A DNA stretch of 64,000 nt from Oligoflexia bacterium. GTDB taxonomy: Bacteria; Bdellovibrionota; Bacteriovoracia; Bacteriovoracales; Bacteriovoracaceae. Where the stretch lies: assembly GCA_024229115.1 (NCBI GenBank), contig JAAEST010000103.1, positions 248,001 to 312,000 of the forward strand. The letters are read 5' to 3'. A program made the translations under genes and the position numbers. The notes under the pieces were generated by a model. It saw only the letters and a list, made by a program, of their open reading frames with translations, did not search any database and was not told where the DNA came from. Each line of letters starts with the position of its first letter. Position 1 is the first letter of the stretch. Positions 52,495 to 62,091 of this stretch are shown here, one piece after another.

Positions 52495-53361
52495 TTATTT
52501 AGCTAATGAAACCATGAAATCTGATGTCAGCAGTGTGTCAATATTCTTCGGCTTTATATCCTGATGAATTGAGTCAGCCGGGATTGGTAGTTCATCCCAC
52601 TTTGTAGCAGATAAAATATTAGGCTTAAATCCAGCACTTTCAAATATATTAAGCATTCTGTCTTTATTAATCCTATTTGTATAAAACCCTGAAGTTTTAA
52701 AAAGCTGCGATTCCCAAATTTTCTTTGAGAACTTCAAATTATTTAAAGAGCTTTCTAGGTGATCCTTAAGGTCTACCTGGTGGGTCGATGGAAAGTCACT
52801 TTTCATGACACGATGTAACTCCCTCATAAAGAGTTCAATTTCATCGCTATATATATGTTCGAGTACGGCCTGAGAAAAGCAGAAATCAATGCTGTTATCT
52901 TTAATTTCTTTGAAAGACTCTGTCCCCTTAGTGAGGTATGAAATATTAAAAAACCTAAGAAGTTCATCAATATTTTTAAATGTTTGATCTACTTTTGGTT
53001 TGTTTAATACCTTTGCAAAATGTTCAATTGCCAATTTGTAATGATTTACATCTGTTTTAATGTAGTAACCGCTATCGATAAGAATAGTATCCTCACAGCC
53101 ATGGAAGTAACCAATAATACCAGTTAATATTGAATCACCAACGCCAAACTCAAGAATGGTCTTTCCTTCAAGTGTTTTTATATTTTGGGCTTTATAATGC
53201 TTTTGGAATACACCTAGTGCATAGTTGTAATTATCCATATCGCCGTGACGCACAATGTATAGTTTTGAAAGAAGTGGGTAGGCAAAAGGAAGCCTCATCA
53301 ATATGATTTTAGAGATGATCTTAAGCTGCCATGGAATTAGTTTTTTTAATAAGCTAATCAT
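52495..53361 (-). CDS. Class I SAM-dependent methyltransferase
   Basis: A 288-residue protein with a Rossmann methyltransferase core: TILEFGVGDSILTGIIGYF (motif I), then an acidic D residue in DTILIDSGYY, and SIDFCFSQAVLEHIYSDEIELFMRELHRVMKS, a motif IV/post region typical of methyltransferase 11-type enzymes. It overlaps the upstream gene by 8 bases. Residues 1-40 are hydrophobic and basic and may associate with the membrane. Target is likely a sugar or lipid carrier; not determined. Confidence 0.82.
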   Translation of the reverse strand: MISLLKKLIPWQLKIISKIILMRLPFAYPLLSKLYIVRHGDMDNYNYALGVFQKHYKAQNIKTLEGKTILEFGVGDSILTGIIGYFHGCEDTILIDSGYYIKTDVNHYKLAIEHFAKVLNKPKVDQTFKNIDELLRFFNISYLTKGTESFKEIKDNSIDFCFSQAVLEHIYSDEIELFMRELHRVMKSDFPSTHQVDLKDHLESSLNNLKFSKKIWESQLFKTSGFYTNRINKDRMLNIFESAGFKPNILSATKWDELPIPADSIHQDIKPKNIDTLLTSDFMVSLAK

Positions 53362-54457
53362 TACTTAAAAGTCTTTTGAAGTGCAGACAAAAGTCTTGAT
53401 GCCCACTTTCAGTAGTAAGCAAGTTTTTATATATAACTTGGCAATTATTGGCCAAATCTTTCATTAGATCAAGATTATTGAGGCCAAAATCAACTCTTTC
53501 TTGAAAGTTAGAAAAATCCCAAGAGTAGTCTAAATAAGTCTTTTCGTTAATAAAGAGATTCGGAAAGGTTTCCATATGAGAGCAGTCAGCTTTCATAATT
53601 GTTCCTCCTGATACAATGATTTCAAAATCTCTTAAACTAATCTCTCCTAGGCCAAAAGGGGAGACATTAATAATTGAATTTCTAAGCTCTTCAAAATACT
53701 CTGAACGACTAATTTTTTTGGTATCAACCTGGCTAGAAAGCATTTCTTTAACTTTCTGTCTTTGAAACTTCATCGTTTCTCTATTGTAGTTATATCCAAT
53801 TCTACATGAAATATTACGGACTCTATCTACGTAAGGAGATGTCCATTTTTGAGGATAAATCTTTGGAAGAGAGAAGTTTAAATACTTATAACTTAAAAGA
53901 TTATAATATGGCCCATATTGAGAATAAGTTGCAAATCCAGAGTTCCATCCTAATTTTAGTTTAGGTATAAATTCAGAGTTAATAGGTTTCTTTAAATGTG
54001 GCTCTGTCTCAATCTTATCTTCGATATCAAAATTTTTATAATAATAATCTCCAAAAATTCTTGCAGAGTAAAACTCATGAGAATAAAGGTTCTTATCTTT
54101 AAGGAGTTGTCCTTTTGTATAAATATCTACGTATGGCAAAACTTCAAACTGAGTTGTACCTGTACTGTCTGATATATCCGCCCATATCAATTGAACTTTC
54201 TTTCTTGCTTGTTCTAAAAAATTTAGAAGGAAATTTTTGTTACTAATCCAAGATTTAGTTTTTCTGCCAAAGTACCAGCTTGAAATCATAAGAGAATCAC
54301 AATTTAGCAAATTTGGGTCTTCGTGATCAGTGAAAAAATTGACTTTAATTTGGTGGTCTCTGAGGAGTCTTTTTCTATTAAAAAATAAAGGAAAGACAAA
54401 AGCCAGTTCATTGCCATCGACTTTAATATTTGAATATAGGATATTAACAGTTTTCAT
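53354..54457 (-). CDS. Uncharacterised glycosyltransferase-like protein
   Basis: A 367-residue cytoplasmic protein inside the glycan block. The sequence has a GT-B-like order: N-terminal VNILYSNIKVDG, and a C-terminal SPFGLGEISLRDFEIIVSGGTIMKADCSHMETFPNLF, reminiscent of the glycosyltransferase signature in CgeB- or exostosin-type enzymes. Exact family was not recognised. Its start overlaps the upstream glycosyltransferase stop by four bases, and it overlaps the methyltransferase gene by 8 bases, so it is translated as part of this operon. Confidence 0.68.
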   Translation of the reverse strand: MKTVNILYSNIKVDGNELAFVFPLFFNRKRLLRDHQIKVNFFTDHEDPNLLNCDSLMISSWYFGRKTKSWISNKNFLLNFLEQARKKVQLIWADISDSTGTTQFEVLPYVDIYTKGQLLKDKNLYSHEFYSARIFGDYYYKNFDIEDKIETEPHLKKPINSEFIPKLKLGWNSGFATYSQYGPYYNLLSYKYLNFSLPKIYPQKWTSPYVDRVRNISCRIGYNYNRETMKFQRQKVKEMLSSQVDTKKISRSEYFEELRNSIINVSPFGLGEISLRDFEIIVSGGTIMKADCSHMETFPNLFINEKTYLDYSWDFSNFQERVDFGLNNLDLMKDLANNCQVIYKNLLTTESGHQDFCLHFKRLLSND

Positions 54458-55536
54458 TTAAATAATTTTTCCCACTCGTAGGAAATAGACTCTATCTTGA
54501 GTTGATTAAGAATGCTAGGTGCATTATGCGCCAATCTCTCTCTTAAATCAGGGTTATTAATTAATAGCTTCATTGATTCTATTAATTCTTCGATATTATC
54601 AACATTTATCAGAATGCCATTTTTCTTATTTTCTATGATTTCACTAGGTCCACTGGGACATCTTGTACTAATTGCAGGTAGTCCATAGGCCATAGCTTCA
54701 ATTAAGGCATTAGGAAATCCTTCAAAACGAGAGCTCAGTACAAAAATATCTGACTTTTGAAACTCATTTGCAGGATTTTGGGTAAGTCCAGGAAGAAAGA
54801 TTTTGTCACCTAACTCTAGTTTTTTAATTTGATTCTCTAATTCACCTCTAAGGGAACCTTCACCAAAAATGTATAAGTGCCAATTCGGCAAACTTTTAGA
54901 TACTTTAGAAAAGCTATTGATAAGAAAGTCGAATCCTTTCTGGGGAGAAAGACTTCCTAATGCCATAATCACATTAGAATGTTTAATTAGGGATTCCCCT
55001 TTAACAACTGGTTTAGATAGTGGATTAGGGATGATAACGGTATTAAAATTGGTTTTACGCAAGATTCGGTGAATATCTTGATTTTGAACGACTAATGAAC
55101 CTGCAAAAGGATATGTTATTTTTCTAAGTAAGTTCCAAGCGAAATGACTTTCTTTGTATTTTCTAGGATCGTTTCTTTCCGAAACGATAACATTAATATT
55201 AGTCAAAATAGTAGATAAAATAGTTAATACATTTGTTGCAAATAAAAAACTAATAACATTTGATGGTCTAATCTCTAAGATTTTTTTTCTAAGAGAGTAA
55301 GATCTTTTAATATTGTTTAAAATGCCTTCAAAGATATTCTTAGACTTTATAAGTAAGTTAAGCTCATGGATTGTGACTTTATCATCAATTTCATAAAATG
55401 AATCTCTTGAATTTCCAATTAAAATCAAGTGAACATCATACTTATAAGTGAAGTAACTAGCCAGATTGCTGATTACTTTTTCAGCACCACCATGTGAGAG
55501 TGATGATATAACAAAGCATATACTCTCTTTTTTCAT
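54454..55536 (-). CDS. Glycosyltransferase, family 4 type
   Basis: A 360-residue GT-B glycosyltransferase. It opens with SICFVISSLSHGGAEKVISNLASYF and has VSERNDPRK, GSLSPQKGFDFLINSF and the retaining E-x7-E signature FEGFPNALIEAMAYGLPAIS. It resembles the PglJ/PglH or GalNAc-transferase kind used in glycan assembly on lipid carriers. It overlaps its neighbours on both sides by ATGA-type contacts, so it is translationally coupled. Donor sugar unknown. Confidence 0.88.
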   Translation of the reverse strand: MKKESICFVISSLSHGGAEKVISNLASYFTYKYDVHLILIGNSRDSFYEIDDKVTIHELNLLIKSKNIFEGILNNIKRSYSLRKKILEIRPSNVISFLFATNVLTILSTILTNINVIVSERNDPRKYKESHFAWNLLRKITYPFAGSLVVQNQDIHRILRKTNFNTVIIPNPLSKPVVKGESLIKHSNVIMALGSLSPQKGFDFLINSFSKVSKSLPNWHLYIFGEGSLRGELENQIKKLELGDKIFLPGLTQNPANEFQKSDIFVLSSRFEGFPNALIEAMAYGLPAISTRCPSGPSEIIENKKNGILINVDNIEELIESMKLLINNPDLRERLAHNAPSILNQLKIESISYEWEKLFK

Positions 55537-56618
55537 AGTAATACCTTACTTATTCTTTTCTTGAATTCAGAAACTGAATATTTGTTCGAAACATGTTTAA
55601 ATGACTTTTCTACCATACTCATAGTTTCATTAATCTTTTTAAAGCGCAAAACGGCTTTTTCTGCAAATTGCTCAATATTATTTTGCTCTACAAGGTCACC
55701 ATACTTACCATTATCTAATATTTCAGGAATACCTCCGGTATTGCTAGCAATGGGAAATGTTTTAACAAACATTGACTCAATTAGAACCTTTCCAAAACCT
55801 TCATTATCAGTTGGATGAATGAGTATGTGACATTTTGACATTATTTCTAATTGATTATTAATGAAACCAAAGAGTTCATAGTTCTTGATACCATTTTGAT
55901 CGAGAGACCTTTGAAGATCGTTCTTTAGTTCGCCGTCTCCTAAAATATAAAAAGTCGCTTCAGGTAATTGCTTTTGAATTATTTTAAAAATAAGTGGAAG
56001 TTTTTCAACGCCTTTGCCTTCTATTAATCTTCCTACAAAGCAAAATGTTGGAGAAGCATTCTTTTTGATAGAGACTGGTTTTGCGTTAACAAAGTTATGA
56101 ATTACATCAATTTTCTTTATACCATATTCTAACCAATGGTGCTTTACCGCTTCTGATACTGAAATATAGTTAACTAAGTCTGAATCAGAAAGATTGAGCT
56201 GATATGATGGAGTATTTAAAGTTCTAATATGAGAGATAATTTTAATAGCTCTATTTTTGTATCTCTCAATAATGAAGTCATCTCTTGCTGGTTGATTATT
56301 ACAATAAATGCATTCAATCTTATTTTCCTTAATAATCTGATCAATTTTTTTGTAAAGTTTATAATGAAAGATTTGATAAATAAATCTCTTAAGGAACGGA
56401 AAAAAACGTAAAAATAAAAAATAAGAATAGTTTTGAAGTGTGTTGCTATGACTAATTAAAATATTTTCCTTTGGTATTTCGGGTGTAACCTTAGGTTCTG
56501 TTAAATAAAGTGTAAAAAAACTACTTTTATATTCGGGAAATGAATCTACTAATTGTTTCAGACTATGAAACGATCCACCTTCTCCTGTACTTCCTGTTTC
56601 AATAAATAATGTTCTCAA
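55533..56618 (-). CDS. Glycosyltransferase, family 4 type
   Basis: A 361-residue GT-B glycosyltransferase with N-terminus MRTLFIETGSTGEGGSFHSL, CFVGRLIEGKGVEKLPLIFK in the donor half, and signature DNEGFGKVLIESMFVKTFPIAS (E-x7-E). It overlaps the downstream gene and the upstream amidotransferase-like gene by four bases each. The first domain carries a long Ile/Lys/Asn-rich insert, in line with the strong AT bias of this block. Sugar specificity unknown. Confidence 0.87.
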   Translation of the reverse strand: MRTLFIETGSTGEGGSFHSLKQLVDSFPEYKSSFFTLYLTEPKVTPEIPKENILISHSNTLQNYSYFLFLRFFPFLKRFIYQIFHYKLYKKIDQIIKENKIECIYCNNQPARDDFIIERYKNRAIKIISHIRTLNTPSYQLNLSDSDLVNYISVSEAVKHHWLEYGIKKIDVIHNFVNAKPVSIKKNASPTFCFVGRLIEGKGVEKLPLIFKIIQKQLPEATFYILGDGELKNDLQRSLDQNGIKNYELFGFINNQLEIMSKCHILIHPTDNEGFGKVLIESMFVKTFPIASNTGGIPEILDNGKYGDLVEQNNIEQFAEKAVLRFKKINETMSMVEKSFKHVSNKYSVSEFKKRISKVLL

Positions 56619-58267
56619 GTATTCATCCTCATAGTCTCTTCTAAGGTTATGAGTGAAAAGATAAAGTCCGAATAGTTACCCTTTTTATGTAAGTGATTTT
56701 TTATTAGATTTGAGATCGATATTTCATCAAAAATTTCAAGCTGTTTCCAGATACCATCTGTCGATAATTTCTCTAAATAATTCTTCCATTCATCTGAGCG
56801 AAGTAGTTCATTAGGTTCTGGCCATGATCTATCTTCTGCACTTGGTTGCGACTTTACTTTTAGTCCCATCTTCGCAAATACAAGATTAGAAAAATGGATT
56901 GTATTTTGAACATAATGATGAAGATGTGCCGGTGTATTTGTGTTCGCATTGCGTACTTTGGCGATAGGGGAAGAGAGCTTCTTTAACGCCTTCTTTAAAA
57001 TGAGAGCATTCATTTTATATTCATGTGGAAGTGAATAGAAGAAATCGAGCAAATCATTTTCCCAAGCAATAACAATTTGAGTGTTCTTATCTTCCATAGA
57101 TTTTAAATTTAGATTCGTATAATGATTAGATAATTTGTGACAATTTAGATACTCCCATTTATCCATTTCTTCTGTTTCGACAGGTATTTCATTAATCACC
57201 AAATCTAAAGGAGAGTTTAAAGCATCATCGAGGATCGTTTTCATGGTTGGACGGATGAGTTCTTTGAGATCAATAGACTTTAACTTAAATTTTAGATTTT
57301 TAACATAGTCTTCTTTAGTATTATCTACACTAATCAGTGAATTATAAATTGATCTCTTTCCTAATAAATACTCTTTTTTACTTGGTAGGTAAGCCCCTTG
57401 AAAAAAATAATCAAATCCATGGCCATGAATTAAATAATCAGTTTTCTTTACTTCTTTACTCGCTTCAATGAAGTGGGCATGTATTATGCTATTCATACCA
57501 GAGTTAATATCAATTATTTTTTCAAGATTTTGGATATATTGTAGGTCATTTCTTTTAATAAAATTTAAATTGATGCCTTTTATATTTGCTAATTCATTCG
57601 CCACTTCGAATTCATTATTTTTATGAGAGCCAATGCAGTACGCAGCCTTTGGGGAGGCTACGGCAAGACTGACTCGAGAGTCTAAGCCACCACTTAAAAA
57701 AATTGAGCAATCCTTATCTTGCAATATTTTCTTCGAAGATGTCTGCAAGAGTTTTGAAAGTTCATTTGCAGCTTCATTTAAAGATAATTGACTTTTTTTA
57801 AAGTTAGGAATCCAATATTTCTTCTCTTTAATCTGGAAGTCTTTAGTGATGCTAATTATCGTTGCAGAGTTAAGATTAAAAACTTTTTCAAAAATTGTTT
57901 GATTGGCAAAAAGCTTTTGATAATGAAAAAAAGTGAGGATGTTTCTCTTATTAAGAGTTTTTTCCACAGGTATATCTTTTACATGTGAAGATAAAAAGAA
58001 TTGATTTTGATCAAAATAATAAAATGCTTGGTGCGATGAAAAACGATCACTTATAAAATGGTGGGTTTTAGATTCTTTTAAAAAAATATAAATTAAAAAC
58101 TGTCCATTAATAGATGAAGCAATTTCTATTAACTGATCTTCAACTAGGTCTTTTGGAAAATTAATAGGACTTCCTACATAGTGTAAAATATAGTGGTCTG
58201 TTTCTGTTTTCCGAAAGCCTTCTATTTTCTTTTGATGAGTCGAGACCTCAACAAAATAGCGCTTCAT
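56615..58267 (-). CDS. Asparagine-synthase-like protein without N-terminal Cys
   Basis: A 550-residue relative of AsnB, first gene of the minus-strand block. The synthetase half has the PPi loop SGGLDS (residues 192-197) and helical ATP-binding segments. The N-terminus is MKRYFVEVS, so the Cys2 nucleophile of the glutaminase is missing, although the remainder of the Ntn fold seems partly kept (RFSSHQAFYYF, FFLSSHVKDIP). It would need free ammonia or another donor, or could perform beta-lactam-synthetase-like or other adenylating chemistry. A GAGGA site lies 10 bases before the ATG, and a good promoter stands upstream. Confidence 0.82.
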   Translation of the reverse strand: MKRYFVEVSTHQKKIEGFRKTETDHYILHYVGSPINFPKDLVEDQLIEIASSINGQFLIYIFLKESKTHHFISDRFSSHQAFYYFDQNQFFLSSHVKDIPVEKTLNKRNILTFFHYQKLFANQTIFEKVFNLNSATIISITKDFQIKEKKYWIPNFKKSQLSLNEAANELSKLLQTSSKKILQDKDCSIFLSGGLDSRVSLAVASPKAAYCIGSHKNNEFEVANELANIKGINLNFIKRNDLQYIQNLEKIIDINSGMNSIIHAHFIEASKEVKKTDYLIHGHGFDYFFQGAYLPSKKEYLLGKRSIYNSLISVDNTKEDYVKNLKFKLKSIDLKELIRPTMKTILDDALNSPLDLVINEIPVETEEMDKWEYLNCHKLSNHYTNLNLKSMEDKNTQIVIAWENDLLDFFYSLPHEYKMNALILKKALKKLSSPIAKVRNANTNTPAHLHHYVQNTIHFSNLVFAKMGLKVKSQPSAEDRSWPEPNELLRSDEWKNYLEKLSTDGIWKQLEIFDEISISNLIKNHLHKKGNYSDFIFSLITLEETMRMNT

Positions 58268-58298
58268 ACTTATGGGATCCTCTTTTGTTTGTGGGATG

Positions 58299-58327
58299 AT
58301 TTTAGTTGAATATTAGGTTTTTGACAA
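58299..58327 (-). promoter_or_regulatory. Sigma-70 promoter of the minus-strand glycan block
   Basis: On the minus strand TTGTCA (58327-58322), exactly 17 bases, then TAAAAT (58304-58299); each box matches five of six consensus positions. Transcription should start near 58292, about 25 bases before the first start codon of the nine-gene block. Confidence 0.68.
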
Positions 58328-58438
58328 AATCATAAGAGGTAGATTTCGTAGAAACCTTGCCGATTCATTGCTGCTATTATAAAAATACAGCTTCGAAATA
58401 TTCATAGCGGATAATTATTGTGCGTCGCGGAGTTTGGG

Positions 58439-59737
58439 GTGAAAATATATATTTTCAAAATTTTTAAGTTTTTAAAGCCAGTTCTTCGATCAAGGATGTT
58501 TGTTCCCTTTGTACTTTTATATTCTTATTTTTTTATAAGAAAAATTAATGAGTTAAGTTCCGATAACTCTGAATTAAAGATTTTGGTATTTAATAAAGTT
58601 CGCTATATGAGTGAACTTTCTTCTTTATCAAAAACAAAGAAAGTCACTTTCATAGAAATGCCTGATTGGTTACAAGCACAAATACATAGTCTTTGTGTCG
58701 ATATTAGATTTGATAGATCCACTTTTTTTCTTAATAGAGACGAAGAAGTGAAGAAACAAAGAAACAGGCTTTATAATTATCTGAAGCTTTACATTCCTCT
58801 CTTAAAAAAAATAATTGGATTTGATTTAATTTTGACTTGTAGTTTTTACTATATTCAAGATCAGGAATGGGACCGTGCTTCTGAAGATTCAAAGGTACCA
58901 TTTGCTGCACTCTATAAAGAAAATTTAAAATATGAAGTAAGAAAAGAGTTTTCAGTAAAACTATACCAAGAGCGAAACAATAAGTTTTACGGACGTAAAC
59001 TTATTGTTTTTGACTTCTTATCTAAGGAAGTTTTAGCAAAAGCAAAAGTTTGTGATGAAAATAAAATTGAAGTATGCGGTATGATGAGGTTTGATGACAT
59101 TTTTGACCTCCAAGAATCTTTACCTGATCCTAAAGACTTTAGTAATGTAGTTCTATTTTCTTTTAGGCATGCAATTGGTGGTACTTTAACTGTTGATGAT
59201 TCTTTTCATGGTGGATTCTCTATTAAAAACGATAGCGGGGTATGTAACTTATTTCACGATGTTCATAATACTTATAGTAAGGTTGCCCAAAATTTTCCAA
59301 AATTAAACTACAAAATAAAATTAAAGTGGAAAGATATATGGAAAGATCGTGTAGAAGCTTCACTTGATAGTCCTAAAAGTAATATCGAAGTAGTTATAAA
59401 GTCAGATGCTCAGGAAATGATTAGAAATAGTAGGGGAGTAATTGGCATAAATAGCACGACACTTCTAGAAGCTCTCTTTCTGAAAAGGCCTGTGATTTTG
59501 CCTTTCTTTCATGAAGCAAGTGAAAAATATCCTCATGAAATTTATTTTAAAGATTTCTTTGATACTTTCTATTTGGCCAATTCTAACGAAGAATATCAAA
59601 AATTGTTGACCAAATTATGTAACGGAGAACTTGAATATAGAAAACCAAGTGAAGAGATGATTAGAAGGTATATAGGCTTCTTTGATGGAAAAAATAAAGA
59701 AAGAGTTTTTACAACTCTTCATTCACTTAAGTTATAG
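58439..59737 (+). CDS. Capsule/surface polysaccharide transferase-like protein
   Basis: A 432-residue protein from a GTG that has GGAG six bases upstream (an in-frame TTG at 58418 has none). A basic hydrophobic N-terminus (FKFLKPVLRSRMFVPFVLLYSYFF) may attach it to the membrane. The C-terminal half has SRGVIGINSTTLLEALFLKRPVILPFF, like the capsule polysaccharide (KpsS/KpsC, CDP-glycerol transferase) GT-B group. No clear family could be named. It is divergent from the minus block and ends 6 bases into the convergent aminotransferase gene. Confidence 0.68.
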   Translation: MKIYIFKIFKFLKPVLRSRMFVPFVLLYSYFFIRKINELSSDNSELKILVFNKVRYMSELSSLSKTKKVTFIEMPDWLQAQIHSLCVDIRFDRSTFFLNRDEEVKKQRNRLYNYLKLYIPLLKKIIGFDLILTCSFYYIQDQEWDRASEDSKVPFAALYKENLKYEVRKEFSVKLYQERNNKFYGRKLIVFDFLSKEVLAKAKVCDENKIEVCGMMRFDDIFDLQESLPDPKDFSNVVLFSFRHAIGGTLTVDDSFHGGFSIKNDSGVCNLFHDVHNTYSKVAQNFPKLNYKIKLKWKDIWKDRVEASLDSPKSNIEVVIKSDAQEMIRNSRGVIGINSTTLLEALFLKRPVILPFFHEASEKYPHEIYFKDFFDTFYLANSNEEYQKLLTKLCNGELEYRKPSEEMIRRYIGFFDGKNKERVFTTLHSLKL

Positions 59738-60928
59738 ATAATTTTTATAGATTTTTTCTGATACCCCACTAGGAATATTTATAACTCTTTTGGATAACTC
59801 AATTGAATTACTAACGTCCTGATGAGGGAAGTCTTTTAAGAATTCTAGCTCAGTCATTGGTTTCCAGACAGGTCTTGCCATTATTCCATTTGCATTTACT
59901 TCCTCTAAAACTTTCTCAATATTAAGATCTTGAGGGATCATAATAGCATTCAACCAATAATTAGAACTCGTATGAGACATTTCATTGATTAACTCGACTT
60001 CCGAGTTTTGAAATATCTTTTGGTATTTATTATGAATATCTTTTTTAATTTTTAAAAATAGATCAAGATTCTCAAACTGAGCCAACGCTAGAGCTGCATT
60101 GATATTAGGCATTCTATAATTATAAGCCTGTTGATCATGATCATAGAAGTATGGGTGGGCGATTTTTGCAGTAGTTGTAATATGTTTGATTTTTTTTGCA
60201 AGAGCTGGATCTTTGGTAACGACGATTCCACCTCCGCCACTAGTAATGATTTTATTTCCGTTAAAGCTTATAGCTGCAAGCTTTCCAAAAGTACCAAGTT
60301 TTTGGTTTTTAAATTCACTTCCTAAGCATTCTGCTGCATCTTCAATTAAGAAGATTTTGTATCGTTTACAAATATTAGCTATTTTTTCAATTTGGGCAGA
60401 TAGACCAAAAGTATGCATTGGAATACAAGCAGAAACTTTGTTGCCACTTTCTTTATTATAACAATAACCGTCGTCTCTTATCTCACAATAATTTGATAAG
60501 AAGTCTTCAAGTTTTTTAGGACATAGTGAGAGAGTTTCTTTTTCTACGTCTATAAAGTGCGGTATAGCACCTACACTTAAAATTGAATTAGCAGTTGCTA
60601 CAAATGTTAAATTTTGAGTAATTACTTCGTCATTTCGGTTTACTGCAGCTGCAATTAAACAGGTCGATAAAGCTGCAGTTCCATTGACTACGGCTACACA
60701 GGATGAGCCTGAGCCAAGGTATTTAGCAAATTCACTTTCAACCTTATCGACAAATTTGCCAACAGAACTAACAAATGTTGACTCTATGCATTCCAAAGTA
60801 TAATTCTTCTCATTTCCAATAAACAAAGGGGCATGAAGAGGAATAAAGTCTTCTGTTTTATAGACATCTCGCACTGCCGAAGTAATCTTTAAAGCGAGGT
60901 TTTTTTCATTATTAGATTCTGTCATCAT
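59732..60928 (-). CDS. legC: LegC-type sugar aminotransferase (DegT/DnrJ/EryC1)
   Basis: A 398-residue PLP aminotransferase. The N-terminal segment FIPLHAPLFIGNEKNYTLECIESTFVSSVGKFVDKVE is typical of the LegC group, which aminates C-4 of the UDP/GDP-4-keto-6-deoxy-GlcNAc intermediate in legionaminic acid synthesis. The PLP Lys is in FNGNKIITSGGGG. No ribosome-binding site is clear, and three close starts (TTG, ATG, ATG) exist; the middle one is used. It diverges from the PtmE-type gene 76 bases away, a pairing that points to one pathway. Confidence 0.9.
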   Translation of the reverse strand: MMTESNNEKNLALKITSAVRDVYKTEDFIPLHAPLFIGNEKNYTLECIESTFVSSVGKFVDKVESEFAKYLGSGSSCVAVVNGTAALSTCLIAAAVNRNDEVITQNLTFVATANSILSVGAIPHFIDVEKETLSLCPKKLEDFLSNYCEIRDDGYCYNKESGNKVSACIPMHTFGLSAQIEKIANICKRYKIFLIEDAAECLGSEFKNQKLGTFGKLAAISFNGNKIITSGGGGIVVTKDPALAKKIKHITTTAKIAHPYFYDHDQQAYNYRMPNINAALALAQFENLDLFLKIKKDIHNKYQKIFQNSEVELINEMSHTSSNYWLNAIMIPQDLNIEKVLEEVNANGIMARPVWKPMTELEFLKDFPHQDVSNSIELSKRVINIPSGVSEKIYKNYL

Positions 60929-60941
60929 CAAATACTATTAA

Positions 60942-60970
60942 TTGGAAATACGTAATACCTAAGATATACT
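60942..60970 (+). promoter_or_regulatory. Sigma-70 promoter of the PtmE-type gene
   Basis: TTGGAA (60942-60947), 17 bases, then TATACT (60965-60970). The -10 box matches five of six, the -35 box four of six. The message would start near 60977, 28 bases before the ATG. Confidence 0.6.
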
Positions 60971-61004
60971 CTGCCTAGTTAATCATATTGGAATTATATA
61001 GAAA

Positions 61005-62090
61005 ATGAAAAACATTAATGAATATCTTATTAAGGAAAACTCTAGAACTATAGATGCTCTAAAACAATTGGATGCTGTGCATTGTAAGATAATCTTTGTT
61101 GTTGACGATAATAAAAAACTTGTTGGAAGTATTTCCGATGGTGATATTAGAAGACATATTCTTAAAGCGAAAAGCTTAGATGATGACATATCATGTGTTC
61201 AAAATAATGATCCTAAATATTTTACGAAATCAAACTTTTCTTCTCAAAAATGCATGAGAACATTTGAAGAGATGAAGACGTTAAGAATTATTCCTATCAC
61301 AGATGAGAATGGTGTAATTGAAGATTTAATGACCTATGAGGATTGTTGTGAGGGTAAGGATGTTGTTAGGGCAAACACAAAAATTGATATTCCTGTTGTA
61401 ATTATGGCCGGAGGAAAAGGGACTCGCTTGCGTCCATTTACTGATATCCTTCCAAAGCCGCTGATTCCAATTGGTGAAAAAACGGTATTAGAGTCGATTT
61501 TAGATCACTTTCATTCATTATCAACGAGAGAACAATTTCTTATTTTAAATTATAAAGCGAATATGATCGAAGCTTATTTAGATGATAATCCTTCAAGATA
61601 TAATTTAAAGTATCTAAGAGAAGAAGAGTTTCTTGGAACAGCTGGAAGCTTAAAACTTTTAACAGGAAAGGTCGATGATACTTTTATCCTTTCGAATTGC
61701 GATATTATAGTTAAAGCTAACTATGAAGAAGTTTTGAATCTTCATAAAGAAAAGAAAGCTAAACTAACGATTCTATCAGCAATAAAACATTACAAAATTC
61801 CATATGGAGTTGTAGAGTTCGCTGATGGGGGAGCTGTTAAAGAGATAAGTGAAAAACCAGAATACACTGTTACGATCAACACTGGTGTCTATATACTAGA
61901 TCAGTCTTGTCTTGACTTAATTCCAGATGGAAAGAGATTTGATATGCCTGATCTTATCGATGAACTTTTGAAGAGAGATGAACTCGTTCTTACTTATCCA
62001 GTAAATGAAAAAGACTATGCTGATATTGGGCAGTGGGATGAGTATCGTAAATCTTTAAAGTATTTTGAGTCTGTTGTTTCTGAGAGCTAA
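61005..62090 (+). CDS. PtmE-type CBS-domain sugar-1-phosphate nucleotidyltransferase
   Basis: A 361-residue protein with two CBS repeats (residues about 1-120, including VVDDNKKLVGSISDGDIRR) followed by a nucleotidyltransferase domain: VVIMAGGKGTRLRPFTDILPKPLIPIGEKTVLE, then a metal-binding NCD in ILSNCDIIV. This layout is that of PtmE, which makes GDP-GlcN in the Campylobacter legionaminic acid route. It stands divergent from the LegC-type gene. The nucleotide choice (GTP or another) cannot be read from the sequence. Its stop is one base from the next gene's TTG start. Confidence 0.86.
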   Translation: MKNINEYLIKENSRTIDALKQLDAVHCKIIFVVDDNKKLVGSISDGDIRRHILKAKSLDDDISCVQNNDPKYFTKSNFSSQKCMRTFEEMKTLRIIPITDENGVIEDLMTYEDCCEGKDVVRANTKIDIPVVIMAGGKGTRLRPFTDILPKPLIPIGEKTVLESILDHFHSLSTREQFLILNYKANMIEAYLDDNPSRYNLKYLREEEFLGTAGSLKLLTGKVDDTFILSNCDIIVKANYEEVLNLHKEKKAKLTILSAIKHYKIPYGVVEFADGGAVKEISEKPEYTVTINTGVYILDQSCLDLIPDGKRFDMPDLIDELLKRDELVLTYPVNEKDYADIGQWDEYRKSLKYFESVVSES

Positions 62091-62091
62091 T

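Noticed and set aside
58321-58326. Perfect TTGACA on the plus strand as a promoter for the capsule-type gene
   Set aside because: No -10 box occurs 16-18 bases downstream; the same bases work well as part of the minus-strand -35 TTGTCA promoter.
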